From Burkholderiales bacterium 67-32 (GTDB taxonomy: Bacteria; Pseudomonadota; Gammaproteobacteria; Burkholderiales; Burkholderiaceae_B), in contig MKUP01000027.1 of NCBI GenBank assembly GCA_001898625.1, positions 281,797-345,796 of the forward strand: a stretch of DNA of 64,000 bases, read 5' to 3'. The notes below the pieces were generated by a model that saw only the letters and a list, made by a program, of their open reading frames with translations, was not told where the DNA came from and ran no database searches. The translations under genes were made by a program, and so were the position numbers. The stretch's first letter is position 1. Each line of letters opens with the position of its first letter. Positions 34,926 through 42,877 of the stretch are shown in pieces.

Positions 34926-37298
34926 CTATGGCCCTTTCGGCAGCGTGTACGCGATCACGTAATCCCCGCGGTCGGGCGACTGCCGCGCGCCGCCGGCCGA
35001 GATCACGACGAACTGCCGGCCGCTCTCGGGCGACATGTAGGTCATGGGCGTGGCCTGCGCCCCCACCGGGAGCCGGCCCTTCCACAACTCCTTGCCGGTC
35101 AGGACGTCGATCGCGCGCAGGTAGTAGTCCTGCGTGCCGGCGTAGAACACCAGGCCCGATGCGGTCGTCAGCGGTCCGCCCAGCGTCGGCATGCCGATGG
35201 GGATCTGCAGGCCGGTCTTCATGCCGAGCGGCCCGGTGTCCTGCAGGGTGCTCATCGGCGCCTGCCAGACGATCTTGCGGGTCTTCAGGTCGACGGCGGT
35301 CATGGTGCCGTAGGGCGGCGCGTGGCAGGGCACGCCCAGCGGCGACATGAAGCCGTTCTTCGATATGCCGTACGGGGTGCCTTCCTGCGGCGCATAGCCT
35401 TCGTGCACCGAGGCGGCCTTGGTCGGATCCGGCGTTTCGTCGCGCGGGATCAGGCGGGCCCATTGCGGCATCCGGATGTCGTTGATCACCAGGTAGTCGA
35501 GCGAGGGCACGACCGAGACGCCGCCCCAGTTCATGCCGCCGTAGTAGCCGGGGTAGATCAGCGTGCGGCGGTCGGTGCGCAGCGGGGTGAAGTCGCCTTC
35601 GTAGCGCATCTTGCGGAACTCGATGCGGCACCACAACTGGTCGAAGAAGGTGGCGCCCCACATGCTGGCTTCAGTGAAGGGCGTGGTCCCGATGCCGGGC
35701 ATGCCGACCGAGTAGGGCTGCGTGGGCGAGGTCCAGTCGCCTTCTTGCGCGCCCTGCGGCACGGGGACTTCCTTGACCTCGGCCAGCGGCGTGCCGTCGC
35801 GCCGGTCCAGGAGGAATATCTGGCCGCGCTTGGTGGCCTGGATCAGGGCGGGGACCGTGCCGCCCTTGCCGTCGGGCAGGTCGTGCAGCGTGGGCGGCGT
35901 GCCCACGTCATAGTCCCAGAGGTCATGGTGGGTGGTCTGGAATTTCCAGCGCTCGCGGCCGGTCTCGATGTCCAGCGCGACGATGGACGAGGCGTATTCC
36001 TCGGCAGCCTTGCTGCGGTGGGCGCCCCAGAAGTCGGGCGGCGAATTGCCGGTGGGCAGGTACAGCAGGCCGAGCTTGTCGTCATAGGCGGGCGTGGACC
36101 AGACGTTGGGCGTGCCGCGCGTATACGAGCCGCCTTCGGGCGGCAGCTTGGTGATGGCGGGATTGCCCAGGTCCCACGCCCAGACGAGTTCGCCGTTCTT
36201 GGCGCTGAAGGCGCGCACCGCGCCCGAGGGTTCGTCCACCGCGCGGTTGTCGTAGACCCACCCGCCGATGATGATGAGATCGCGCGCGACCGTGGGCGCG
36301 GAAGTCTGGAAGTAGTAACCGGGCTTGACCTCGCCCATGCCGGCCTTGAGGTCCACCGTGCCCTGGTTGCCGAAGGACGCGCATGGCCTGCCGGTCCTGG
36401 CGTCGAGCTGGATCAGGCGGGCGTCGATGGTGCTGAGCACGACGCGTTGGCGGCAGGCGGCGTCGGCGGCGGCATCCGTCATCGAGGCGCCGGCGTCGTA
36501 GTAGCTCACGCCGCGGCAGCGCTGCCAGACCGGCGAGCTGGCCTTGGGATCGAACTTCCAGCGCTGCTCGCCGGTTTCCGCGTTCAGCGCGAAGACCTGG
36601 TTGTGCGGTGTGCACAGGTACACCGTGTCGCCCACCTGCAGCGGCGTGTTCTGGTCCTCGGCGCCGTTGATGGCCGGTTCGCCGGTACGGAAGGTCCATG
36701 CGACCTGGAGGTTGGCGACGTTGCTCTTGTCGATCTGGGTGAAGGGCGCGTAGCGGGTGCCCGCCGCGTCCCGTCCGTAGTGGTCCCAGTCGCCGCCCGA
36801 GGCGGCCGCCGGCACGGCGGTGGGGGTGTCGCCCGTGGCGCCGACGGGGAAGTGAGGCTGGAACATCTGGAAGCCGAAGCCGGCCAGCGCCAGCACGCAC
36901 AGCACGGCCAGCGAGTAGGCGCCTTTGTTGCCGCCCGGCGCGCCCAGGGGACGCAGCAGCGGATGCAGTAGCGCGGCCACCAGCGCCAGCACGATCATGC
37001 CGACCAACCGCGGCACCAGTTGCCAGAAGTCCGGTCCGACTTCCCAGAAGGACCAGATCAGCGTGCCGACGAATACCAGCGCGAACAGCCAGGCTCCGGT
37101 GCGCGAACCGCGGGCATAGCCCAGGCCGGACAGGACCAGCCCCACGCCGGCGATCAGGTAGTACCACGAGCCGCCCAGCGACACGAGGCGCACGCCACCG
37201 GCGCCGAGCACGAGGCCGATCAGGATGAGCACGATGCCGAAGATCAAGAGCGGAATGCGGCCCCGGCGGTGGGAGGGATAGGTGGAAGGATCGGTCAT
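34926..37298 (-). CDS. quiA: Membrane-bound PQQ-dependent dehydrogenase (quinate/shikimate-type)
   Basis: This is a quinoprotein of the glucose/quinate/shikimate dehydrogenase family (790 residues from ATG 37298). Five transmembrane segments occupy about residues 15-150, followed by a periplasmic eight-bladed propeller beginning GGDWDHYGRDAAGTRYAPFT with repeated tryptophan-docking stretches (ALNAETGEQRWKF, ALDIETGRERWKF, ALDLKTRKIVW-like). It passes electrons to ubiquinone. Sequence alone does not separate quinate from glucose enzymes; the adjacent pca genes favour quinate/shikimate, whose breakdown yields protocatechuate. No PQQ synthesis genes are in the window. An upstream start (37388) is rejected as untypical. 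Confidence 0.85.
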   Translation of the reverse strand: MTDPSTYPSHRRGRIPLLIFGIVLILIGLVLGAGGVRLVSLGGSWYYLIAGVGLVLSGLGYARGSRTGAWLFALVFVGTLIWSFWEVGPDFWQLVPRLVGMIVLALVAALLHPLLRPLGAPGGNKGAYSLAVLCVLALAGFGFQMFQPHFPVGATGDTPTAVPAAASGGDWDHYGRDAAGTRYAPFTQIDKSNVANLQVAWTFRTGEPAINGAEDQNTPLQVGDTVYLCTPHNQVFALNAETGEQRWKFDPKASSPVWQRCRGVSYYDAGASMTDAAADAACRQRVVLSTIDARLIQLDARTGRPCASFGNQGTVDLKAGMGEVKPGYYFQTSAPTVARDLIIIGGWVYDNRAVDEPSGAVRAFSAKNGELVWAWDLGNPAITKLPPEGGSYTRGTPNVWSTPAYDDKLGLLYLPTGNSPPDFWGAHRSKAAEEYASSIVALDIETGRERWKFQTTHHDLWDYDVGTPPTLHDLPDGKGGTVPALIQATKRGQIFLLDRRDGTPLAEVKEVPVPQGAQEGDWTSPTQPYSVGMPGIGTTPFTEASMWGATFFDQLWCRIEFRKMRYEGDFTPLRTDRRTLIYPGYYGGMNWGGVSVVPSLDYLVINDIRMPQWARLIPRDETPDPTKAASVHEGYAPQEGTPYGISKNGFMSPLGVPCHAPPYGTMTAVDLKTRKIVWQAPMSTLQDTGPLGMKTGLQIPIGMPTLGGPLTTASGLVFYAGTQDYYLRAIDVLTGKELWKGRLPVGAQATPMTYMSPESGRQFVVISAGGARQSPDRGDYVIAYTLPKGP

Positions 37299-37423
37299 GG
37301 ATTTCTCCGAAGGTGGGGCCTTCCGCGAGCGCAAAGCGAGGGCATGACACGGGCGCCGCCCGGCGAGGGGGGCCTTGCGCAGCAGCACGGGGCGGGCTGC
37401 GTCGTTGTTCTGTAGTTAGAACA

Positions 37424-37491
37424 TAACCCTTAGATGCGTAACGGTGTGTGACGTAAAGTTGCCGTGATGCGCAAGAATTAAGGGTTAACCC
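37424..37491. promoter_or_regulatory. Inverted-repeat pair in the quiA/MFS divergent region
   Basis: TAACCCTTA (37424-37432) and TAAGGGTTA (37479-37487) are exact reverse complements, 46 bases apart; the second overlaps the perfect palindrome GGGTTAACCC (37482-37491). They lie between the divergent PQQ-dehydrogenase and exporter genes. The half-sites ATAACC and GGTTAA recall the motif reported for PcaQ in rhizobia, though not at its usual spacing. Confidence 0.45.
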
Positions 37492-37545
37492 GTAATTTAT
37501 CCGTACGAAAAGCGTAGAATAGGCGGCCATTCCGATAGGTCCCCC

Positions 37546-38736
37546 ATGCCCAAACATGCCCTGACCATCGTGCTGGCGCTGCTGACCATGGTCGGACCGC
37601 TGGGCATCGATGCCTATTTGCCGTCGTTCCACGCGATCGGCGCCACCTTCGACGCGTCGCCGCTGGCGGTGCAGCAGACCCTGAGCCTGTACATCGCGGG
37701 CATGAGCGTCATGACCCTGTTCTACGGCACCTTGTCGGATTCGTTCGGCCGGCGGCCGGTCATGCTGGTATCGCTGGTGCTGTTCACGCTGACCTCGATC
37801 CTGGCCGCGCTGGCCACCAGCATCGGCATGCTGGTGGCCGTGCGTGTGCTGCAGGGGCTGTGCGCGGGCGCCGGCATGGTCATCGCGCGCGCCATGGTGC
37901 AGGACAAGTTCCAGGGCGGCGAAGCGCAGCGGATGATGGCCATGATCACCATGGTGTTCGGCGTGGCGCCCGCGCTGGCGCCGGTCCTGGGCGGCTGGCT
38001 GCAGGCCACGCTCGGATGGCGGTCGGTGTTCTGGGCACTGGCCTTGTTCGGCGCCGGCCTGTGGGCGGTCAGCCGGCAGGTCTTGCGCGAGACGCTGCCG
38101 CCGGCCGGGCGCACGCCGTTCGATCTGCGCAGCATCGCCGCCAACTACCGGCGCTCGATGGCCAGCCCCCGGTTCATGCTGATGTCCGCCGGGATCGGGT
38201 TGGCATTCTGTGGGCTGCCCTTGTATGTGGGGTCGGCCGCGGCCTACATCATGGACATCCTGCACCTGCCCGAGACCGCGTTCGCGTGGCTGTTCGTACC
38301 CATGGTCGGCGGCCTGATGCTGGGCTCGGCCATGGCGAGCCGCTATGCGCATCGCATCCCGGCCGAACGCATGGTCCGGCTGGGGTTCCTGGTCATGGGG
38401 TTCGGCGTCGTGCTGTCGGTGATCTATACGAGCCTGTTCACGGCGGCCGTGCCGTATGCGGTGCTGCCCTTCGTGTTCTATACCTTCGGCCTGTCGCTGG
38501 CCTCGCCCAGCATGACGGTGATCGCGCTCAGCATCTTCCCCGAGATGCGTGGGCTCGCGGCCTCGATGCAGGGCTTCATCCAGATGGCGTTGTTCGCGCT
38601 GGTTTCGGGTCTGGTCGCGCCCATGGTGTTCGGCAGCGCGGCGGGCCTAGCCTGGACCCATGCCCTGCTGCTGGCGGCGGGGCTGGGGTTCTGGGAGGCA
38701 GGCGGCCGGGCGCGGGCCGCCGGGCCGCGGGCCTGA
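37546..38736 (+). CDS. MFS exporter, Bcr/CflA family
   Basis: This inner-membrane major facilitator protein has 396 residues and 12 predicted helices. The N-terminus MVGPLGIDAYLPSF and motif A GTLSDSFGRRPVML are characteristic of the Bcr/CflA drug-resistance branch, as is RVLQGLCAGAGMVIARAMVQD in pieces. The ligand is not predictable. It is divergent from the PQQ-dehydrogenase and stops seven bases from the convergent LysR gene. Confidence 0.88.
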   Translation: MPKHALTIVLALLTMVGPLGIDAYLPSFHAIGATFDASPLAVQQTLSLYIAGMSVMTLFYGTLSDSFGRRPVMLVSLVLFTLTSILAALATSIGMLVAVRVLQGLCAGAGMVIARAMVQDKFQGGEAQRMMAMITMVFGVAPALAPVLGGWLQATLGWRSVFWALALFGAGLWAVSRQVLRETLPPAGRTPFDLRSIAANYRRSMASPRFMLMSAGIGLAFCGLPLYVGSAAAYIMDILHLPETAFAWLFVPMVGGLMLGSAMASRYAHRIPAERMVRLGFLVMGFGVVLSVIYTSLFTAAVPYAVLPFVFYTFGLSLASPSMTVIALSIFPEMRGLAASMQGFIQMALFALVSGLVAPMVFGSAAGLAWTHALLLAAGLGFWEAGGRARAAGPRA

Positions 38737-38743
38737 CCCGGTT

Positions 38744-39634
38744 TCAGACCTGGCGGCGCAGCACGTCCAGGAAGCTGCCCGCGGCGGCTGGCAGCGACCG
38801 GCCGCCGCGCGTCAGGATGCCTATCTCTCGCGAGACACCGGGTCCGGCCATCGGGATGGCGGCCAGCGTCGACATGTCGATCAGCCGAAGCGCCAGCCGC
38901 GGAATGGCGGCGATGCCCAGGCCCGCCGCCACCATGGCACCCACGACCGAGATGTTGGCGCATTCATAGCGCGCCTGGATGGACAGGCCGCATTGCGCCA
39001 TGACCCGGTCGGCGATCTGGCGGATGCTGCTGGCCGGCCCGCTGGCGACCAGCGGCCGTTCGGCCAGTACCGACCAGGACACCCGCCGGCGTGAGGCCAG
39101 GGGGTCGCCGAGGCTGCACACGCAGACGAATTCGTCGCTGATCAGCGGTTCGAACGCCAGTCCATCCTGCCGTGGCGGCGCGACCGAAATGGCGAAATCC
39201 GCGCTGCCGTCCAGGACCCGCGTCCGCACGAATTCCGCCGACACCGGTTCGAGCGCGATCGTTACGCGCGGATGGGTGTCCTGGAACACCGACATGGCGC
39301 GGGGCAGCAGCGCCGCGGCGGCGGACGGCAGGCAGGCGATGGCGATGCGGCCGCGGCGGCCGGCCACGAACTCGGACAGGTCGCTGAGCGAGTCGTGGAA
39401 TTCGCCCACGATGCGGCGGGCGATGGGCAGCAGTTCCTCGCCCTCGCGGGTCAGCTCCACGCGCCGCGTGTTGCGGTCGAACAGGCGGGCGTCGAGCTTG
39501 TGTTCGGCGGACTGGACGGACCGGCTCAGCGCCGGCTGCGAGACGTGGACGCGTTCGGCGGCCAGGCGGAAATTGCGCAGCTCGGCCACGGCCAGGAAGG
39601 CCTCCAGTTCATGCACGGTCAGGGTCGATCGCAT
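38744..39634 (-). CDS. LysR-family transcriptional regulator
   Basis: The product (296 residues) has the helix-turn-helix LTVHELEAFLAVAELRNFRL then AAERVHVSQPALSRSVQSAE, in the CynR/CbbR-like style. It is divergent from the Bug gene at 39736 with 101 bases between, so it probably controls the Bug-AtuA operon. Confidence 0.9.
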   Translation of the reverse strand: MRSTLTVHELEAFLAVAELRNFRLAAERVHVSQPALSRSVQSAEHKLDARLFDRNTRRVELTREGEELLPIARRIVGEFHDSLSDLSEFVAGRRGRIAIACLPSAAAALLPRAMSVFQDTHPRVTIALEPVSAEFVRTRVLDGSADFAISVAPPRQDGLAFEPLISDEFVCVCSLGDPLASRRRVSWSVLAERPLVASGPASSIRQIADRVMAQCGLSIQARYECANISVVGAMVAAGLGIAAIPRLALRLIDMSTLAAIPMAGPGVSREIGILTRGGRSLPAAAGSFLDVLRRQV

Positions 39635-39656
39635 GCGGCGCCATCAATGATGAAAA

Positions 39657-39682
39657 TGCATTAAATCAATATGATAAATGCA
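39657..39682. promoter_or_regulatory. Inverted repeat in the LysR/Bug divergent region
   Basis: TGCATT-N14-AATGCA lies in an AT-rich stretch between the divergent starts and is a candidate operator for the LysR protein at 38744. Confidence 0.4.
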
Positions 39683-39735
39683 CTTCTCATATCAGAGTCG
39701 TCTCCCTACACTGCTTTGAAAAACCCGGAGACGCC

Positions 39736-40695
39736 ATGAAAACCCGCCTGATCCCGTTTGCCGTGCTCGCATGCTCGCTGGCCGGTCCCGCCTCGGCCCA
39801 GTCCTATCCCTCGCAACCGATACGCATGGTGGTGCCGTTCGCCGCCGGCAGCGGCACCGACCAGGTGGCCCGCGTGCTGGGCCAGGCCATGACGGCGGCG
39901 GCCAACGTCACGGTGGTGATCGAGAACAAGCCCGGCGCCAATGGCTTCATCGCGGCCCAGGCGGTCGCGTCGGCCGCGCCCGACGGCTACACGATGCTGC
40001 TGACGACCAATACCACGCACGCGGCCAACCAGCATCTGTTCAAGCACCTGCCCTACGACCCGGTCAAGGACTACACCCCGGTCGCGCTGCTGCGCAAGGG
40101 CTACCAGATCATGGTGGTGCGCGCCGATTTCCCGACGCGCAACGTGGCCGATTTCATCGCGCTCGCGCGTAAGCAGCCGGGCAAGCTCAACTTCGGCAGC
40201 GGCAGTTCGTCCAGCCAGGTGGCGGGCGAGCTGTTCAAGCAGATGGCCAATGTCGAGCTGACCCACGTGCCCTACAAGAGCAACCCGCAGGCGTTGAACG
40301 ATCTCATGGGCGGCCAGATCGACGTGGTGTTCGTCGATACGAGTTCGGCGATCACGCTGGTGCAAGGCGGCAAGCTGCGCGCCCTGGCCGCCACCAGCCC
40401 GGTCCGCCTGTCCATGCTGCCGGATGTGCCGACGCTGGACCAGGCCGGGCTCAAGGGCTACGAGATGTCGTACTGGACCGCCGCCTATCTGCCGCGCGGC
40501 GCGTCCAAAGAGGCCACGGCCACGCTCAACAAGCTGTTGATCGACGCCGTGCGTTCCCCCGAGATGGCGCAGTTGATGGCCAAGACGGGCACCGAGGTCT
40601 CCATCGGCTCGCCGGTCGAGCTGGCCGCCTTCCAGGCGGCGGAGTCCGACAAATGGGCCCGCATCATCCGCGCGGCCAACATCCAGCCGGAGTGA
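39736..40695 (+). CDS. Bug/TctC-family periplasmic solute-binding protein
   Basis: This receptor has 319 residues. The signal peptide ends near ASA-QSYP (residue 21). Motifs are IRMVVPFAAGSGTDQ, ENKPGANGF, PDGYTML and HVPYKSNPQALNDLMGGQI. It is the first gene of an operon with an AtuA-family gene (four bases downstream) and a small AtuA-related gene. The partner enzymes suggest a branched or modified acyl-type ligand, but this is not shown. Confidence 0.92.
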   Translation: MKTRLIPFAVLACSLAGPASAQSYPSQPIRMVVPFAAGSGTDQVARVLGQAMTAAANVTVVIENKPGANGFIAAQAVASAAPDGYTMLLTTNTTHAANQHLFKHLPYDPVKDYTPVALLRKGYQIMVVRADFPTRNVADFIALARKQPGKLNFGSGSSSSQVAGELFKQMANVELTHVPYKSNPQALNDLMGGQIDVVFVDTSSAITLVQGGKLRALAATSPVRLSMLPDVPTLDQAGLKGYEMSYWTAAYLPRGASKEATATLNKLLIDAVRSPEMAQLMAKTGTEVSIGSPVELAAFQAAESDKWARIIRAANIQPE

Positions 40696-40699
40696 ACCC

Positions 40700-42046
40700 A
40701 TGACCAAGACGCGCGTGCGCATAGGCGCCGGTGCGGGATTTTCCGACGACCGGTTCGAGCCGGCACTCGAGCTGGCCGAGCGCGGCGAGCTGGACTACCT
40801 GGTCTTCGAGTGCCTGGCCGAACGGACCATTGCGCGCGAGACGCTGTCCCGGATCAAGGATCCCGAGACGGGCTACACGCCCTACATGCGGGATCGCCTG
40901 CGCATGGTGCTGCCCGCGTGCATGCAGGCGGGCATACGCATCGTCACCAACATGGGCGCGGCCAATCCGCTGGGCGCGGCGCGCGTCATCCGGCGCGACG
41001 CGCTGTCGCTGGGGTTGCCGCCGCCGGTGGTGGCGGCGGTGGTGGGCGACGATGTGACCGAGATCGTGCGCGCGCATCCCGAGCTGCGGCTGCTGGATAC
41101 CGGCGAGCCCGTGGAAACGCTGCTGCCGCGCATGGCCGCCGCCAATGCCTACCTGGGCGCGGACATCGTGCGCGAGGCGCTGGCCCGCGATGCGCAGATC
41201 GTGGTGACGGGGCGCGTGGCCGATCCGTCGATGTTCGTGGGCTGCATGCTGCATGGACTGGGGTGGTCCTATGACGACTATCCCCGCCTGGCCGCCGGTA
41301 CCTTCACGGGCCACCTGCTGGAGTGCGCGGCGCAAGTCACCGGAGGCTGTTTCGCCGACCCCGGGAAGAAGGACGTGCCGGACATGGCCCGCATCGGCTT
41401 TCCCTACGCCGACGTCGATGCCGACGGTTCGGTCCGGCTCGGCAAGGTCGCAGGCTCGGGCGGCCGCCTGGACGTGGCGACCTGCACCGAGCAGGCGCTG
41501 TACGAGATCCACGACCCGGCCCGCTACATCACGCCCGACTGCGTGCTGGACATCACCGAGGCCGAGTTCGAGCAGTTGGGGCTCGACCGCGTCGGCTTCC
41601 GGGGTACGCGCGCGGCGGCGCGCACCGACACCTACAAGGTCGTGGTGGGCTACCACGACGGCTGGATAGGCGAGGGCGAGGTCGGCTATGCCGGCCCCAA
41701 CGCGCTGGCCCGGGCGCGCCTGTCCGAGCAGATCGTGCGCGAGCGGCTGAAGCTGCGCGGATTCTCGTATCCGGAAATCCGGGTGGACTACATAGGCATG
41801 AGCAGCCTGCACGGCATGGGCGCGGGACGCCCCGAGCCCTACGAGGTGAGGCTGCGCGTGGCGGCGCGCAGTCCGGACAAGAAGGCCGCGCAGGCGGTGG
41901 GATTCGAGATGCGCACGCTCAACGTCAACGGCCCGGCGGGAGGCGGCGGCACGCTGGAGGCGCTGCGCGAGGTGATCGGCGTGCGTTCGCTGCTGCTGCC
42001 GCGCCACCTGGTCCATCCCGAGGTCGTCATCGAGGAGCGGCCGTGA
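40700..42046 (+). CDS. AtuA-family protein (DUF1446)
   Basis: This 448-residue cytoplasmic protein belongs to the family named after AtuA of acyclic terpene utilization in Pseudomonas; its exact reaction is not established. Family features are IGAGAGFSDDR at the N-terminus, NMGAANPLGAARV, VVTGRVADPSMFVG and LLECAAQVTGGCFADPG in pieces. Many relatives carry an extra C-terminal ferredoxin-like domain; here that domain is encoded by the next gene instead. It starts four bases after the Bug stop. Confidence 0.85.
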   Translation: MTKTRVRIGAGAGFSDDRFEPALELAERGELDYLVFECLAERTIARETLSRIKDPETGYTPYMRDRLRMVLPACMQAGIRIVTNMGAANPLGAARVIRRDALSLGLPPPVVAAVVGDDVTEIVRAHPELRLLDTGEPVETLLPRMAAANAYLGADIVREALARDAQIVVTGRVADPSMFVGCMLHGLGWSYDDYPRLAAGTFTGHLLECAAQVTGGCFADPGKKDVPDMARIGFPYADVDADGSVRLGKVAGSGGRLDVATCTEQALYEIHDPARYITPDCVLDITEAEFEQLGLDRVGFRGTRAAARTDTYKVVVGYHDGWIGEGEVGYAGPNALARARLSEQIVRERLKLRGFSYPEIRVDYIGMSSLHGMGAGRPEPYEVRLRVAARSPDKKAAQAVGFEMRTLNVNGPAGGGGTLEALREVIGVRSLLLPRHLVHPEVVIEERP

Positions 42047-42071
42047 ACGAACAGAACAGAAGGAGCGTCCC

Positions 42072-42383
42072 GTGAGCACCAAGGTCCACGAACTGGCCCA
42101 CTCGCGCGCCGGCGACAAGGGCAATACCTCGAACGTCTCGGTCATCGCCTACGATCAGCCGGCCTGGGACATTCTGCGCCGCGAACTGACCGAGGAGCGT
42201 GTCATGCGCGCCTACGCGCACCTGGCCAGCGGGCCGGTCACGCGCTATGAACTGCCGCGCCTGCGCGCGCTGAACTTCGTCATCGAAGGAGCGCTGGGCG
42301 GGGGCGTGACGATCTCGCTGGCGCGCGATGCGCACGGCAAGACGCTGTCCTATCTGATGCTGGACATCGATCTGCCGGTGTAA
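42072..42383 (+). CDS. AtuA-related ferredoxin-fold-like small protein
   Basis: This 103-residue protein matches the C-terminal domain of fused AtuA-family proteins: VHELAHSRAGDKGNTSNVSV, then LNFVIEGALGGGVTISLARD. It contains no cysteines for a metal cluster, so ferredoxin-like refers only to the fold. It starts 26 bases after the AtuA-family gene and presumably forms a complex with it. Its own function is unknown. Confidence 0.82.
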   Translation: MSTKVHELAHSRAGDKGNTSNVSVIAYDQPAWDILRRELTEERVMRAYAHLASGPVTRYELPRLRALNFVIEGALGGGVTISLARDAHGKTLSYLMLDIDLPV

Positions 42384-42396
42384 GGGGAAACGGCCT

Positions 42397-42852
42397 TCAG
42401 TGATTGATGGCCGTGATCTTCACTTCGTTGCGCTTGCCCACGCCGCCGAACCAGATCTCGCCCGAGCCGATGGAGATGCCCTGCCAGTTGGCAAAGAGCT
42501 CGGGATAGGTCTGGCGGGACACGGCATCCCTGACCTTGGGCGTGATGAGGCGGTCGTAGTCGGCAATGAAGTGCTCGGCATCGCGCAGGGTCGCCGCCTT
42601 GCCATCGAGCCGGGTCCGGAACGGATAGTCGGCCATCGCGGCGACCGCCGCCTTGTCCCCGGCCGCGACGGCCTGCTTCAGCTTGTCGAAGAAGCCGCGA
42701 TAGGACGCGTGTTCGCCGAACAGCGTGTCGAGCCGCGCATCCATGTCGGCCGCGGTCTGCGCCTGTGCGGCGCCGGTGCCAAGGGCGATGAAAGCCGCCA
42801 GGCATGCACCCAGCAGTTGCCGCGTCACCGTCTTTCGTTTTCCGTCTTGCAT
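42397..42852 (-). CDS. Small exported protein of unknown function in the opg operon
   Basis: The ATG at 42852 gives 151 residues. A signal peptide is clear (RKTVTRQLLGACLAAFIALG then GAAQA-QTA). The mature part has helical repeats of acidic/alanine residues (LKQAVAAGDKAAVAAMADYP) and ends in a beta-like stretch (SGEIWFGGVGKRNEVKITAI); an NTF2/SnoaL-like fold is possible but uncertain. I do not recognise a family. It lies 25 bases after opgH on the same strand and may be co-transcribed with opgGH, suggesting a periplasmic role. Confidence 0.75.
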   Translation of the reverse strand: MQDGKRKTVTRQLLGACLAAFIALGTGAAQAQTAADMDARLDTLFGEHASYRGFFDKLKQAVAAGDKAAVAAMADYPFRTRLDGKAATLRDAEHFIADYDRLITPKVRDAVSRQTYPELFANWQGISIGSGEIWFGGVGKRNEVKITAINH

Positions 42853-42877
42853 GGCAGCGTCCAGGAGGAAGGGGGGC

